Source of the DNA: Paraspadella gotoi
Lineage: Eukaryota; Chaetognatha
DNA: 64,000 bases
Direction: 5' to 3'
Assembly: GCA_051294375.1 (NCBI GenBank)
Contig: CM119267.1
Span: 5,384,578-5,448,577, forward strand
In this document: one piece after another, positions 23,901 to 32,998 of the stretch
How the letters are laid out: every line of letters starts with the position of its first letter
How positions within the stretch are numbered: position 1 is the first letter of the stretch
Notes under the pieces: generated by a model
Seen by the model: the letters and a program-made list of their open reading frames with translations, nothing else
The model's database searches: none
What the model was told of the DNA's origin: nothing
Position numbers and translations under genes: made by a program

Positions 23901-25262
23901 CAGTAATCTTGTAACACGACGACCTAGTAGACTAATAACCGTGAACTGATTTTAGTGGTTTCTTATCTAGTATTGTTGTAGACTTTCATTCTCAATCAGA
24001 GAGAAATAAATATAGATACATATTACATGGCTATTTTCTTAATAAAAAAAGACTAAAATAAAGAAGACTAGAAGTAGGGGTAGCCGCACTCAATGGGGTG
24101 AGTCAAAAATTTAGAGCGAGTACATGCTCAAAAGAATATTTAGATATTTTTAAGAATACTTTCAATGGACAAAATATTTCTAATATGGCTCTATACCCTA
24201 GTAATTAATTTTTTAATATTTATTTATAGATAGGAAAGGCCAAAAATTTTTTTTTAATTTTTAAATTTTGAGACCAGATTCAGATAGCTCATAAAAAGTT
24301 GTCTACACAAAGTATGATTCTTTTTTAAATATTTTTAGGATAAGTGTGTCAAAAATAAGAAAAACTGTAAAAAATCATCATCATCGTCATCTTTCGATGA
24401 TTTTATCAGTTTTTTTATATTTTCACATAGAAAACGTAAGAATTTTTAAAAGCTGTAATTATATTTCTTGTTTAACTTTTTATGCTCTATCAGAATCCAA
24501 AAAAATTTAGAATTTAAAAAAAATATTTTTTGCTCTATATAGTAATATAATATTTTTAATTAGGCGAGTACCCTCAGAAGAAAGCATTTTTGACAAAAAA
24601 ATATTTTAATACCATAATCTATGGTCATGATAGATTATTTTAACGCTGTATACATTAGCATTTAAATTTCATCGGCTATGGCTACTAGAACGAACAAAAA
24701 ACTAACAGATAAACTCACCGAGGTTGTTATCTGACATATCGAAATGATTGAGCTTGGAATTTGTGGCAAGAGAGTGGCCAATGTGTTTGATAGAGTTTCC
24801 GGAAAGATTGAGCCATGTCAGTTGCCTACAAAGAAAAAATTGTTCGAATGACAATTCAAGGGAAATTGACGGAAAAGCTAAGAGGAGTCATTACCTGAGT
24901 TCTCTTAGTCCTTCTATGTTGACGATGCTATTATTCGGCAGATTGAGTATTCTTAACTGACGAAGCTTACAAACGCCAGACATTCTCACCAGTCGATTGC
25001 TCGCCAAAGAAATCTAATCAACAAACGAAAACATTTTTTTTTGGTAATCATTCGCGATTCAATTTTTAAAAATTTATCACATCCAATTCTGTCGCACCTT
25101 CTGGAGATGGCCCTGGCATTTTTCCAGTCCTTCAATTTTAGAGATTTGATTGTGATCAAAGATTAGCGTAATAGGCCTTCCGTTTCCTTGAGCTGGGGGT
25201 AGCTTGATTTTCTTGAGTCCGACGTTGGAGAAATCGCCGATCGACTCCTCCATATCAGACAT
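20974..25262 (-). CDS. CEP97: Centrosomal protein CEP97 (LRR plus IQ motif)
   Basis: Five exons (25262-25098, 25013-24895, 24825-24719, 23757-23353, 23267-20974) join to 1,029 aa; human CEP97 is 865. The N-terminal leucine-rich repeats match the family closely: [46 protein letters not shown] and [13 protein letters not shown]. The conserved cap follows ([32 protein letters not shown]). The long last exon encodes a disordered acidic region with three copies of a KYxxYxxRP motif, an IQ motif ([14 protein letters not shown]) and a C-terminal helical stretch. CEP97 partners CP110 to cap the mother centriole and restrain ciliogenesis; the IQ motif would bind calmodulin. Intron 3 (960 bp) contains a fold-back element. 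Confidence 0.95.
24080..24615. repeat. Fold-back element in CEP97 intron 3
   Basis: Arms are inverted copies, for example GATTCAGATAGCTCATAAAA (24279) against TTTTTATGCTCTATCAGAAT (24477), and GAGTCAAAAATTT with GCATTTTTGAC at the outer ends. The loop near 24370-24410 is ATC-rich. Non-coding; diverged relative of the other hairpins. Confidence 0.7.
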
Positions 25263-25672
25263 CCTTTTTTTTTATTAGCTCGATCTCCGTCTCGATTCCG
25301 ACGTCGCGACGTTTCGCTCAATCAGTCTCGTCTCTATTACTCTTTCTATGTCCATATCTTGTAAAAAAAATAAGTGTATTAGACTTAGCTAAAACATCGG
25401 TGCAAGAAATCATATTAAATATTCAATGTGAATTATTTTAACTAAAAATCTAGTCTTTCGGAGTGGATGATCACCGAGTTTTGTGAGTCAAAGAATACCT
25501 CTAACTAACCGTACGAAAAACAAAATTAAAATAGTCTAAAAATAAAAATTAGAATACCGTTTCCCCCAAACATCTCGGGAATCGCTTAAAGGACAGAGAC
25601 AAAGAGATAAACGCAAGACAACACAACGACGACGGCGAAAAAGGTCGTCCACTCCCAAAGCGCGATCATCAT
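25263..25672. other. Spacer between CEP97 and NTAN1
   Basis: Contains a minus-strand acceptor-like tract (TTATTTTTTTTACAAG near 25360), about 95 nt before the CEP97 ATG. No gene seen. Confidence 0.45.
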
Positions 25673-26629
25673 CTAACTCCTCAGCTCCGAAACGAGGGAA
25701 CTCTGTAACGTCCACTGACCCGACGGGCCACGCCCGTAAACCCTCCGTCCGTCGCGAAAGAAGGAACCGCCGGCGAGGCTGGGATTATCCACGACAAATC
25801 TAATCAAATTTCGAATGTGAGAGACATAACCAGGCGGCTCCTGGGCCGGGCTCGTAGATAAGTATTTGAGGATGATAGAGTCGGGTTGCTTGAGCCAAAG
25901 GGGAGCGTCGTCCCATGGTTCAAATTCAAAACTTTCGATCGAGAGTCGTTGCTCCTCCGTGGCGTAAACGTCGAGAAGTTTCCGCCGAGTTGTGCCGACA
26001 AAGTGTCGGGCTCCGCGAAGGGCAACGTCGGGTCCTTTGTCGGCAAAGGTGGCAGAGTAAAGACGACCTGTTTTGCACTCAACTGCGATCCCGTAAACAA
26101 TCGGCCAATGGACTCCTCCTCGAAATGAGTCGTTGACTTCGCAAACGCACGCCGTCTCCAAGTGAACCTCTTCCGGAACGCCGTGGAAGGCGGAGAGAAG
26201 ACTACGAAAAAGTACGACGCTCTCCCCTCGCTCGTCGATAAAGCCGCCAAAGAGATGAAGTTCGAGGCGACCCTCGGGGGAGCCGCGCGACAATCCTACA
26301 ACTTTGGTGAGCATTCGGCGCACGCCGCCTTCTGTGTCGGAGCCGTCGAGGTGAGCCAGGCAAGTTACCCCGCTGCCCGAGTGACGCAAGACCATCAGGT
26401 GGCAAGTCGTGGCGTCTTCGCTGCCCAAAATGTCAACGTTCGAATCGGCGGGCGAAACGACGGCGAATTCACGTTGCATCACGTACAAGAGTTTGTCGGA
26501 GCCGATTATGGTCGGTTGTTCTTCATGAAGTCGTTGCGACGTGGCGTGAATCCGGGAAAACTTTTTGTCGATTTCCAGTGCGTCGCCGGGGGGCGCCGTC
26601 TGGCGCTCTTCCTCCAGAAATAACACCAT
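25673..26629 (-). CDS. NTAN1: Protein N-terminal asparagine amidohydrolase
   Basis: An intronless gene of 318 aa; human NTAN1 is 310. Collinear motifs are LLYVMQREFAVVSP, ILGSEDATTCHLMVLRHSG, LHLFGGFIDERG, PIVYGIAVECKTG and LSTSPAQEPPGYVSHIR. Cys76 in the DATTC motif corresponds to the family nucleophile. The enzyme deamidates N-terminal Asn to Asp, exposing it to arginylation and the Arg/N-degron pathway in cytosol and nucleus. The start follows a textbook acceptor (TTTTTTTTCTTTGTTGCAG, AG at 26662-26661) by 31 nt, and MVLFLEEER resembles the human N-terminus. Confidence 0.96.
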   Translation of the reverse strand: MVLFLEEERQTAPPGDALEIDKKFSRIHATSQRLHEEQPTIIGSDKLLYVMQREFAVVSPADSNVDILGSEDATTCHLMVLRHSGSGVTCLAHLDGSDTEGGVRRMLTKVVGLSRGSPEGRLELHLFGGFIDERGESVVLFRSLLSAFHGVPEEVHLETACVCEVNDSFRGGVHWPIVYGIAVECKTGRLYSATFADKGPDVALRGARHFVGTTRRKLLDVYATEEQRLSIESFEFEPWDDAPLWLKQPDSIILKYLSTSPAQEPPGYVSHIRNLIRFVVDNPSLAGGSFFRDGRRVYGRGPSGQWTLQSSLVSELRS

Positions 26630-27013
26630 GATAAAATCACATGGTTTATAAACTTATAAACTGCAACAAAGAAAAAAAATAGTGATGCTTGGAATTGGAC
26701 GACACTGGACTCGCCTTTAAAAAGCAGACCCGCTCGTCGGGTCAACGATTTAAAAAGAAAAAAAAAGAAGGGTCGCATTTGCACAAAAGCGGCAAAGGAG
26801 TCGCAGTCAAGGGAATCGATTTAAATGAAAAAATTAGTAATACCGCGAAAGTGAATTGATGAAACTAAAGAGCCTTCAAGACAAAAAAAAGGGGGTTGAT
26901 TCTTGAAAACTCGGATTATGTACAACGAGAAAAGAAAAAGGCGGAAAGCCGTTTCTCCCCCCCCCCCTCGGCCCTTCCTCGGTTCCCCCCCCCCCACGGC
27001 GATTAGTATGGCA
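26630..27013. other. Spacer between NTAN1 and LUC7L3
   Basis: Holds the NTAN1 upstream acceptor and short C-rich homopolymers near 26960-26995. No gene seen. Confidence 0.5.
26661..26684 (-). promoter_or_regulatory. 3' splice acceptor upstream of the NTAN1 start
   Basis: TTTTTTTTCTTTGTTGCAG, 31 nt before an otherwise intronless gene. Either a 5'UTR intron end or a trans-splice acceptor. Confidence 0.75.
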
Positions 27014-28285
27014 TTAACTATGTTCAGCTCGCAGAGCCTCCAGTGCGGAAGACATGGCGATGAGGTTGCGGCCGGTGCTGGTTCCGTCGACGTTTTCTTC
27101 TTCCTCGCTGTCGACTCGAGGTGGTTTGTCTTGGGTGGATTGTTTCGATTCGCCTTGGTGGTCGTTGGTTTCCCCCTTGACTCGATCCCCGCTGCCTCCG
27201 CGTTTTTCTCGACTGGAGTCTCTGGATTTCTTCTTAGCGTCGCGACTGCGGGAGCGGCGTTTGTTCGACCCGCGGCTGCGAGACCGGCTCCTTCTCTTCG
27301 AGTCTCTGCTCCGGCTTCGACGTTTCGAATCTCGGCTTCGATCTCGGCGAGAGCGATCTCGGCTGCGCGATCGCTTTCGCTCTCCGGCGGAGCGAGAGCT
27401 GCGATCGCGAGGACTCCGAGATCGCCGCCGATCGCCACCGGCGGATCTCCGGTCGCGGTCGCGACTCTTGGATCTCCGACGATCCCCGCGCCTCGAAGAT
27501 TTCTCCCGGTCGCGATCTTCCCGCCGCTTGAGACGCTCCGCCTCTGCCTCCGCCTTTGCTTTGTCCCGGTCCTGCCGCAACTTGGTCCTGGCGTCGCGGC
27601 GATCTTTGAGGACCGCGCGGAGCTTGGCGTAACCGATGTGTTGCTTGCCGTTAAGATGGTCGTCGATGCGCGACTGGGCGTCGCCGATGATGAGAAAGAC
27701 GCCGCAAATCTCGCAGACCTCCATCATCTTTTCGTCCTTGAGCGAGGAGTAGACGATGGGCGAGATGCCGCTGGCCTCGTTGGCCTTTTGCTGACGTTCC
27801 GCCTTGAGCTGCTCGCAGAGGCGCGTCATTCCTTGGGCCTCCTCGACGCGTCCCTCGCAGCCGAGCTGCTCCGCCTTGTCCATGAGTTCATTGATCTTTT
27901 CTGTAAGGTTCTTGACTCGTTCGTCCTCGGAGCCGGGCTCTTGCTGCTCGCGCGAGAGCTTTAGCCGCTGGTGACCGCGAGCGATGCGCTTGTCGCACTC
28001 GCGAATGTGAGAGTCTATCATGCGTTCGAACTCGTCCTCGACGTGGCAGCGCTGGTAAGGAGGCGCCTTTTCGAACTCGGCCTTGAGATCGTCGTCATGG
28101 ATCTTGTCGCAGGGACCGAGGTCTGATTTGGTGTTGGTGAAAAGTTCGTGGGGGCACGTGCCGCAGAGGTAGTATTTGCAGACGCGCTTGTCGTCCCACT
28201 TAATGCCGCGGGCTTTGTCGCCGGGGGCCAAGTTTCGGTCGCGGCCCATTAGCTCGTCCAGCATCGCTGCCATCACGTTCGCCAT
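27014..28285 (-). CDS. LUC7L3: LUC7-like U1 snRNP splicing factor (LUC7L3/CROP type)
   Basis: Intronless, 423 aa. The start has LDELMGRDRNLAP, followed by the CCCH-type finger CKYYLCGTCPHELF with its later Cys/His (GPCDKIH). A long coiled-coil segment follows (KINELMDKAEQLG, VEEAQGM). The second zinc finger is CEICGVFLIIGDAQSRIDDH, continuing NGKQHIGYAK. The C-terminal ~170 residues are an RS/RD domain. The MDELMGRDRNLAP-like start and the spacing match LUC7L3 rather than LUC7L/LUC7L2. It acts in the nucleus in 5' splice-site selection with U1 snRNP. An acceptor lies 10 nt before the ATG. The RS repeats create long open frames on the opposite strand that are not genes. Confidence 0.95.
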   Translation of the reverse strand: MANVMAAMLDELMGRDRNLAPGDKARGIKWDDKRVCKYYLCGTCPHELFTNTKSDLGPCDKIHDDDLKAEFEKAPPYQRCHVEDEFERMIDSHIRECDKRIARGHQRLKLSREQQEPGSEDERVKNLTEKINELMDKAEQLGCEGRVEEAQGMTRLCEQLKAERQQKANEASGISPIVYSSLKDEKMMEVCEICGVFLIIGDAQSRIDDHLNGKQHIGYAKLRAVLKDRRDARTKLRQDRDKAKAEAEAERLKRREDRDREKSSRRGDRRRSKSRDRDRRSAGGDRRRSRSPRDRSSRSAGERKRSRSRDRSRRDRSRDSKRRSRSRDSKRRSRSRSRGSNKRRSRSRDAKKKSRDSSREKRGGSGDRVKGETNDHQGESKQSTQDKPPRVDSEEEENVDGTSTGRNLIAMSSALEALRAEHS

Positions 28286-28707
28286 GTTGGGGGACCTGAC
28301 GATAAATGATTTTTTAGGAAAAAGGAAAAAGAATCTTAAGAATTTAATTTTTTTATTACCTGCTTTCTACGCCACTCTAGGAGAATAAGCGTCGCCGATA
28401 TTGTTAATTAAAATAAACCGATACCAACTGTAAGAAATAAATTATAACGACTTTCGATTAGAACGCAATCTCGAATAAAATTTATACCTCGGCGATTTTG
28501 CCGAGAACATCACAACACAAAACGCTCGTGTTGTTTTTAAATAATAAAGGCGAGAAATTTCGAGAAAAAATATCGGACAGTAAGTACGTAATTTTTTTCA
28601 TCATTCGTTTTAGTAGATGATATTCATTGATTGAAATTGAGCAATTAAAACATACCTTTAATAAAAAAAATAATATTCATAAAAACAAAAAAATCAAAAA
28701 AAAGTTT
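28286..28707. other. Spacer between LUC7L3 and GTSF1
   Basis: 422 bp, AT-rich. It includes the LUC7L3 acceptor (AG at 28297-28296). No gene seen. Confidence 0.5.
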
Positions 28708-31226
28708 TTATTGATTATCTTCGCAGCGACGGACTCGACATTGAGAACAAACAAGGCGCTCGCTCAAAATTCTTTCGAGCCCATCCTTTGCCAATTTCTT
28801 TAGGTCGCCGAAGATGTCGTCCAGTAGATTGTCGATGATAAGCGGCGATTGAAACAAAACGTCGCTAATCTGCTCGTCCGCGGCCGTCGGACTTGCGTCT
28901 CTCGATCGACGAGGATCGTCACCGTCATTTTCATCCGCAACCTCTGGCTTGTCGCAAAAGTTTTTCCAAGGGATCTTAACGGTGTTTGGGTTTTTCTTTA
29001 TCGAGGGAATGACGGAATAATCTATTTCCTTTGCATTGGATCCCCTCTCGTGCAGGTAGTCGTCGCATGCGTTGAGCTTTTCAATCGAAGGAGCGTTCGG
29101 CTTATGATCAGACTGCTCGTTGAGGTTGTTGCTAGCAATAACACGTCTTTTTGTGGAATCCATGTGGAGATTGGACAACAGAGACGGTATTTCTGCCCTT
29201 TTTTCTTTCGGGATTTTGACGCTTTCACTATTTTCAATCTTTTCCCTCGACTTTTTCTTCGAAGTGTATTCTTCTACGAGACTTGGGTCGACGTTGAACG
29301 AGAGGTCCTTGAAGGACTTGGCGATGTCTTCGAAGGCGTCGCCGTTAATGACGTCCTTGTAATTTTCCATGAAAATCTCCTTCATAATACTAAGATCTTT
29401 CTCCTCGTCTGCAACGTCTTCACCGTAGCTCACGAGACGAGGCTTCATCATCTCAACCGGAGTGGAAGTATCGGCGCCGGAATTCTCGTCCTTCTCGAAG
29501 TGTTCCAAAACCCAGCCTTCTACTTGAGAAACGTCAAGTTCCATCGTCAAAGCTTGGTCGAGATTAACGATGGCGTCGTCCTCGATGATTCCATCGAAGA
29601 AGCGAGAATTAATCCGCCGCGTTTCTAGGGATCCAGAGAGAGAGGAACCAACTTCGACCCTCGACGGCGAAAGATCCATTTGTCTCCCTTTCTCTTCCCA
29701 ATCCTCCGAAAGAAGACTCTCGACGACGGGACTGGAATGGCTCTTCTCCGGTGGCCAAAAGCCCTTTGGTGGAAGAAGCCCTTTTTTCCTAAGCTTGTCG
29801 CGATGTTTTGCCAAACTCTTGATATGATCGAAATCGTCGGAACGAAGGATTTCTCGAGCGAATTGCTTGGAAAACCTTTCGCAGGCGAGATCGGTCGCGT
29901 TGGGCGCCGGTGGTGGAATGAGAGACAAAGGCTGCGGTCGTCGAAGCTCCTCTTCCCAGTCTTCTTCGAGAGCGGCGTTGACGTCGGCGAATGGACGAAC
30001 GTTCGGCGGGACGCTGACGTCGCCGACAACGATGTGGTGGCGATTACATTGGGGGCCGTCGAAAGTGTCGACGCTGATGCGATCGGGACAAACGCATATA
30101 TGATGGTAAAGCTGTTCAGCCTGAGATGTGAGAAGAAAAATAAATTACAGGGGTGGGACCCTAATTCGAGACAAATCTTAACGTCCTGCCCTGTCTGAAC
30201 AATTTGAGATACAATAATAAAATTAATGGCAAAAGTTTTTTATGGCTTTTTACTTTTTTATACAATGATATAAAATAAATTTTTAAGCAAATAAAAGGCG
30301 TGGATGTTTTCAAAACATTTAGTTTATATTCGCGCGCATTGTATTGCATACGATAAAAGCCATACTTGTTAATATTTTTCGGTGGTCGTTTCTGAATATG
30401 ATAGTGGTATGTCTTATTTTCAATTCACCTGATTTTAAGCTTTTCATACTATCCAAATTAAACCCATTTAATTTTTTTTTAGGTAAGACAAAATTTTAGA
30501 AAGATTATAACACATGCTTAAATTGTCAAATACTTATATTTAATATAATTTTGACCCTTTCATTATGCATTTAGAAATCTTACATGATTAACTTAATTAT
30601 CTGACAATATACTATTATACTATAAATAAGTACTTGCAAAAATAATTTTAACTGTTATGTATTAGAATGAGATTAAACAATAAGTATTCAAACATTTTTT
30701 TTCCAAACCGCGTGGAGAAAACTGAGCAGTTGCCTTTGCTGCATCAAAAAAGCATAATATCAAAGAATTTCAAAACTATTAATATATAGTCTAAAAGCTA
30801 AGAGAGAAAATTATACGAATATTTATTCAGATTTTAAAAATCATTAAGAGTTTTAGAGTAATGATTTTATAAATTTTGTCTCGATATATGCTCCCACCCC
30901 TGTATTCCCTTTATTAATAATTAGTCATCAGTAAAAGTGTTTCCCGCGAGACGAGGCTCCACTTTCACGAGACTCACCTTGACATCGTGCATCGCATTAA
31001 AGGGACAAGTCTTTAATTCTTCGCCGCGGTGCGATCGACGGCAAGCGGCGAGATGCGCACGAATTCGTCTGTTCGACACAACGTGTCGGGGGTCGTAAGG
31101 GCAAATCCAATGAGTGGCGTCGGGCTTTGGGTCCACCATGTCGCTAATCACATCGCGACGTCGCATCGACGGAAAATAATTTTCGCCCGGGCGAGGAGGA
31201 CCGGGAATCGGACGGTGAAACGCCAT
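28708..31226 (-). CDS. GTSF1: Gametocyte-specific factor 1-like (GTSF1/Asterix) protein with a long C-terminal extension
   Basis: Two exons (31226-30978 and 30120-28708) give 553 aa; GTSF1 proteins are usually about 150-190 aa. Two CHHC zinc fingers are visible: CPYDPRHVV with RAHLAAC, and CPFNAMHDVK with YHHIC, the second split by the intron and correctly rejoined. The family tail signature follows as an acidic Trp motif (EEDWEEELRRP; human EDWDKDLWEQ), and near the C-terminus IPWKNFC parallels human LPWKN. Between them is a ~300-residue acidic, Ser/Lys-rich insertion with a second SEDWEEKGR motif. GTSF1 binds PIWI proteins through its Trp-containing tail and stimulates piRNA-guided silencing; its fingers bind RNA. 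The last residues CSQCRVRRC form a further Cys cluster. An acceptor lies 43 nt before the ATG. Confidence 0.9.
30121..30977. other. GTSF1 intron
   Basis: 857 bp, very AT-rich. I see no embedded gene or clear repeat. Confidence 0.5.
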
Positions 31227-31932
31227 ATGTTGACAGCTTTAAATCCAAAAGTTCGACGAGGACTCGTGACTAAAAAGAAAGGGGAAAAAAATAATTTGTT
31301 CTCCGAAACGGCTCTGGCGAAAAAACGCTCAAATGCAAAAAATAAAATCTCCAGAAAAAAGTGCAAATTTCGCGTGTGGCAAATAAGATGTAAAGTCTAT
31401 AGAAAAAATAATCGTCGGCGCGGTTTTTTTTTTTTTGGTAAAAAACAAGAACGGAAATTCAAATGTGTGTTGCGCCGTAATAACTTTCTTAGCCTGCATA
31501 GGAATCTTATCTTTTATACTGTTGGAAATAAACTCTCATTGTAAGCCGTCATTCTTATTTCCATTTTATAAAAGTGTTTAAAAATATAAACAATCGATAT
31601 TTGGTTACAAACATTACTGTTCATTACTATCTCATTGCTTTGCTTCATCATGATTCCATTTTATACAGATTGCAATAATATTAATAAGCCCTCGTCGGGG
31701 TTTAGTATTTGTTTATATGGTTTATTATTTATCTCATGTGGTTATTATTGTTTGTATCATCAATAGACTTATAGAGTTGCTCCGCGAGTACTCACGACTA
31801 AAAACAGGAAAACAGCCAAATTTGGAATAATTTTCAAAGAAATGCCGGGGATCAAAATACTGCTGCTGATAGCCATTCCATCAAGAGACAAGGCACTCAT
31901 TTCGTTATGAGCCAATTAAAATGTTGACAACG
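31227..31932. other. Spacer upstream of GTSF1
   Basis: Includes the GTSF1 acceptor (CTTTCTTTTTAG, AG at 31271-31270). Near 31767-31795 is an inverted copy of the GCGGAGCAACTC segment from ABCC intron 3. No gene seen. Confidence 0.5.
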
Positions 31933-32825
31933 TCATTGGGTCACGACTATTTCGACGCCAGGAGGAGAAACTACTTCGGTGTCGACGACATCCTCCGATT
32001 TTTGCTCTTTTTCTTCCGCATCTTCGTTAAGGACCGCGTCTTGAAGACCCTTGACGATTTCATCGACGTCGACTGACTCGACCGTCGCTTTCTCGGGAAC
32101 TTCAGTGCCTTCTTCCGCCGTAGACACGGAAGCGGGGTCAAAATCAACCTCCGCTTTAGACTCCACCGCTGGTTCTGAATCTGCTTCCGCCTTTGTCTCG
32201 GAAGCAGGTTCTGAAGTGCCTTCAGCCACAGGTTCTGGCGCTTGTTGAGGCACGACTTCAACTTCTGGCACAGCTTCCACAATTGGTTCCGGAGCTGGTT
32301 CCACGACTGCTTTGTCGACAGGTTCTGGATCTGCTTCCACCACTTGTTCCGGTGGGGCTTCCACCACCGTTTCCGGAACAGTTTCCACTACTGGTTCCGA
32401 AGTAGTTTCGACAACTGGTTTCGAGGCAGCATCAACCACTGGTTCTGGAGCTGCTTCCACTGCAGGTTCCGGCACTGCATCCTGAGGTTTTGAAGGAACA
32501 TCCACGAGCGGTTTTGGGACCGGAACGCATTCCGATTTATCCTCTGCCAACGCGTTAGCTGTCGGAGATACTAATAATTAGCAATCATCATCTATCACAC
32601 TTCCTAATTTGACAAACACTTTTTCAAACCTTGATCATCTTCGGTCACTTTAGTTGGCACATCGCTCTCAGCGACAGGGTGGGCAGAAGCCTTGTCCCGT
32701 GTCGCGTCGCCTGAACCATTGATTAACTCTTTAGATATCAATTCTGGGGCGTTTGAATTATTTGAAGTGTTGGCCTCCTTGTTCTGAGAAACGTCAAATT
32801 TCTTCTTGGCAAGGAGTTGACCCAT
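31933..32825 (-). CDS. Acidic Pro/Val/Glu-repeat protein with a putative N-myristoylation signal
   Basis: Two exons (32825-32630, 32570-31933) join in frame to 277 aa. The N-terminus MGQLLAKKKFDVS has Gly2 followed by basic residues, like N-myristoylated membrane-tethered proteins. Residues ~80-210 are degenerate repeats of about 8-10 residues around EPVVEA/EPVVET, strongly acidic and lacking cysteine. A short C-terminal segment (VDVDEIVKGLQDAVL) looks helical. I do not recognise a family; composition resembles MARCKS-like or structural repeat proteins only superficially. A textbook acceptor (TTATACTTTCCAG, AG at 32848-32847) lies 21 nt before the ATG, which supports the start. Confidence 0.7.
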
Positions 32826-32846
32826 TTTGATTAAAAATTAGCTAGA

Positions 32847-32865
32847 CTGGAAAGTATAAAACAAG
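32847..32865 (-). promoter_or_regulatory. 3' splice acceptor upstream of the acidic-repeat protein
   Basis: TTGTTTTATACTTTCCAG, 21 nt before the ATG and about 130 bp from the TAF1C stop. Confidence 0.75.
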
Positions 32866-32998
32866 TCAAAGTTAACAGTATTTTTTTAACAAATTTTAGC
32901 TATTCAAAAATTAACACCGAGATTCTTCAGTTTAAAATAAAAAAAAATATGAAAAGGTAGGTTCAAAACAAAGTTAGACACTCGGACATTAATCAGTT

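Noticed and set aside
26903-27964. Long plus-strand open frame (353 codons) opposite LUC7L3
   Set aside because: It mirrors the RS-repeat codons of LUC7L3 on the other strand; composition is Leu/Ala/Arg-rich with no domain, while the minus strand is a clear LUC7L3.
28849-29628. Plus-strand 259-codon open frame opposite the GTSF1 tail
   Set aside because: Antisense to a supported exon; hydrophobic composition arises from the acidic codons on the other strand.
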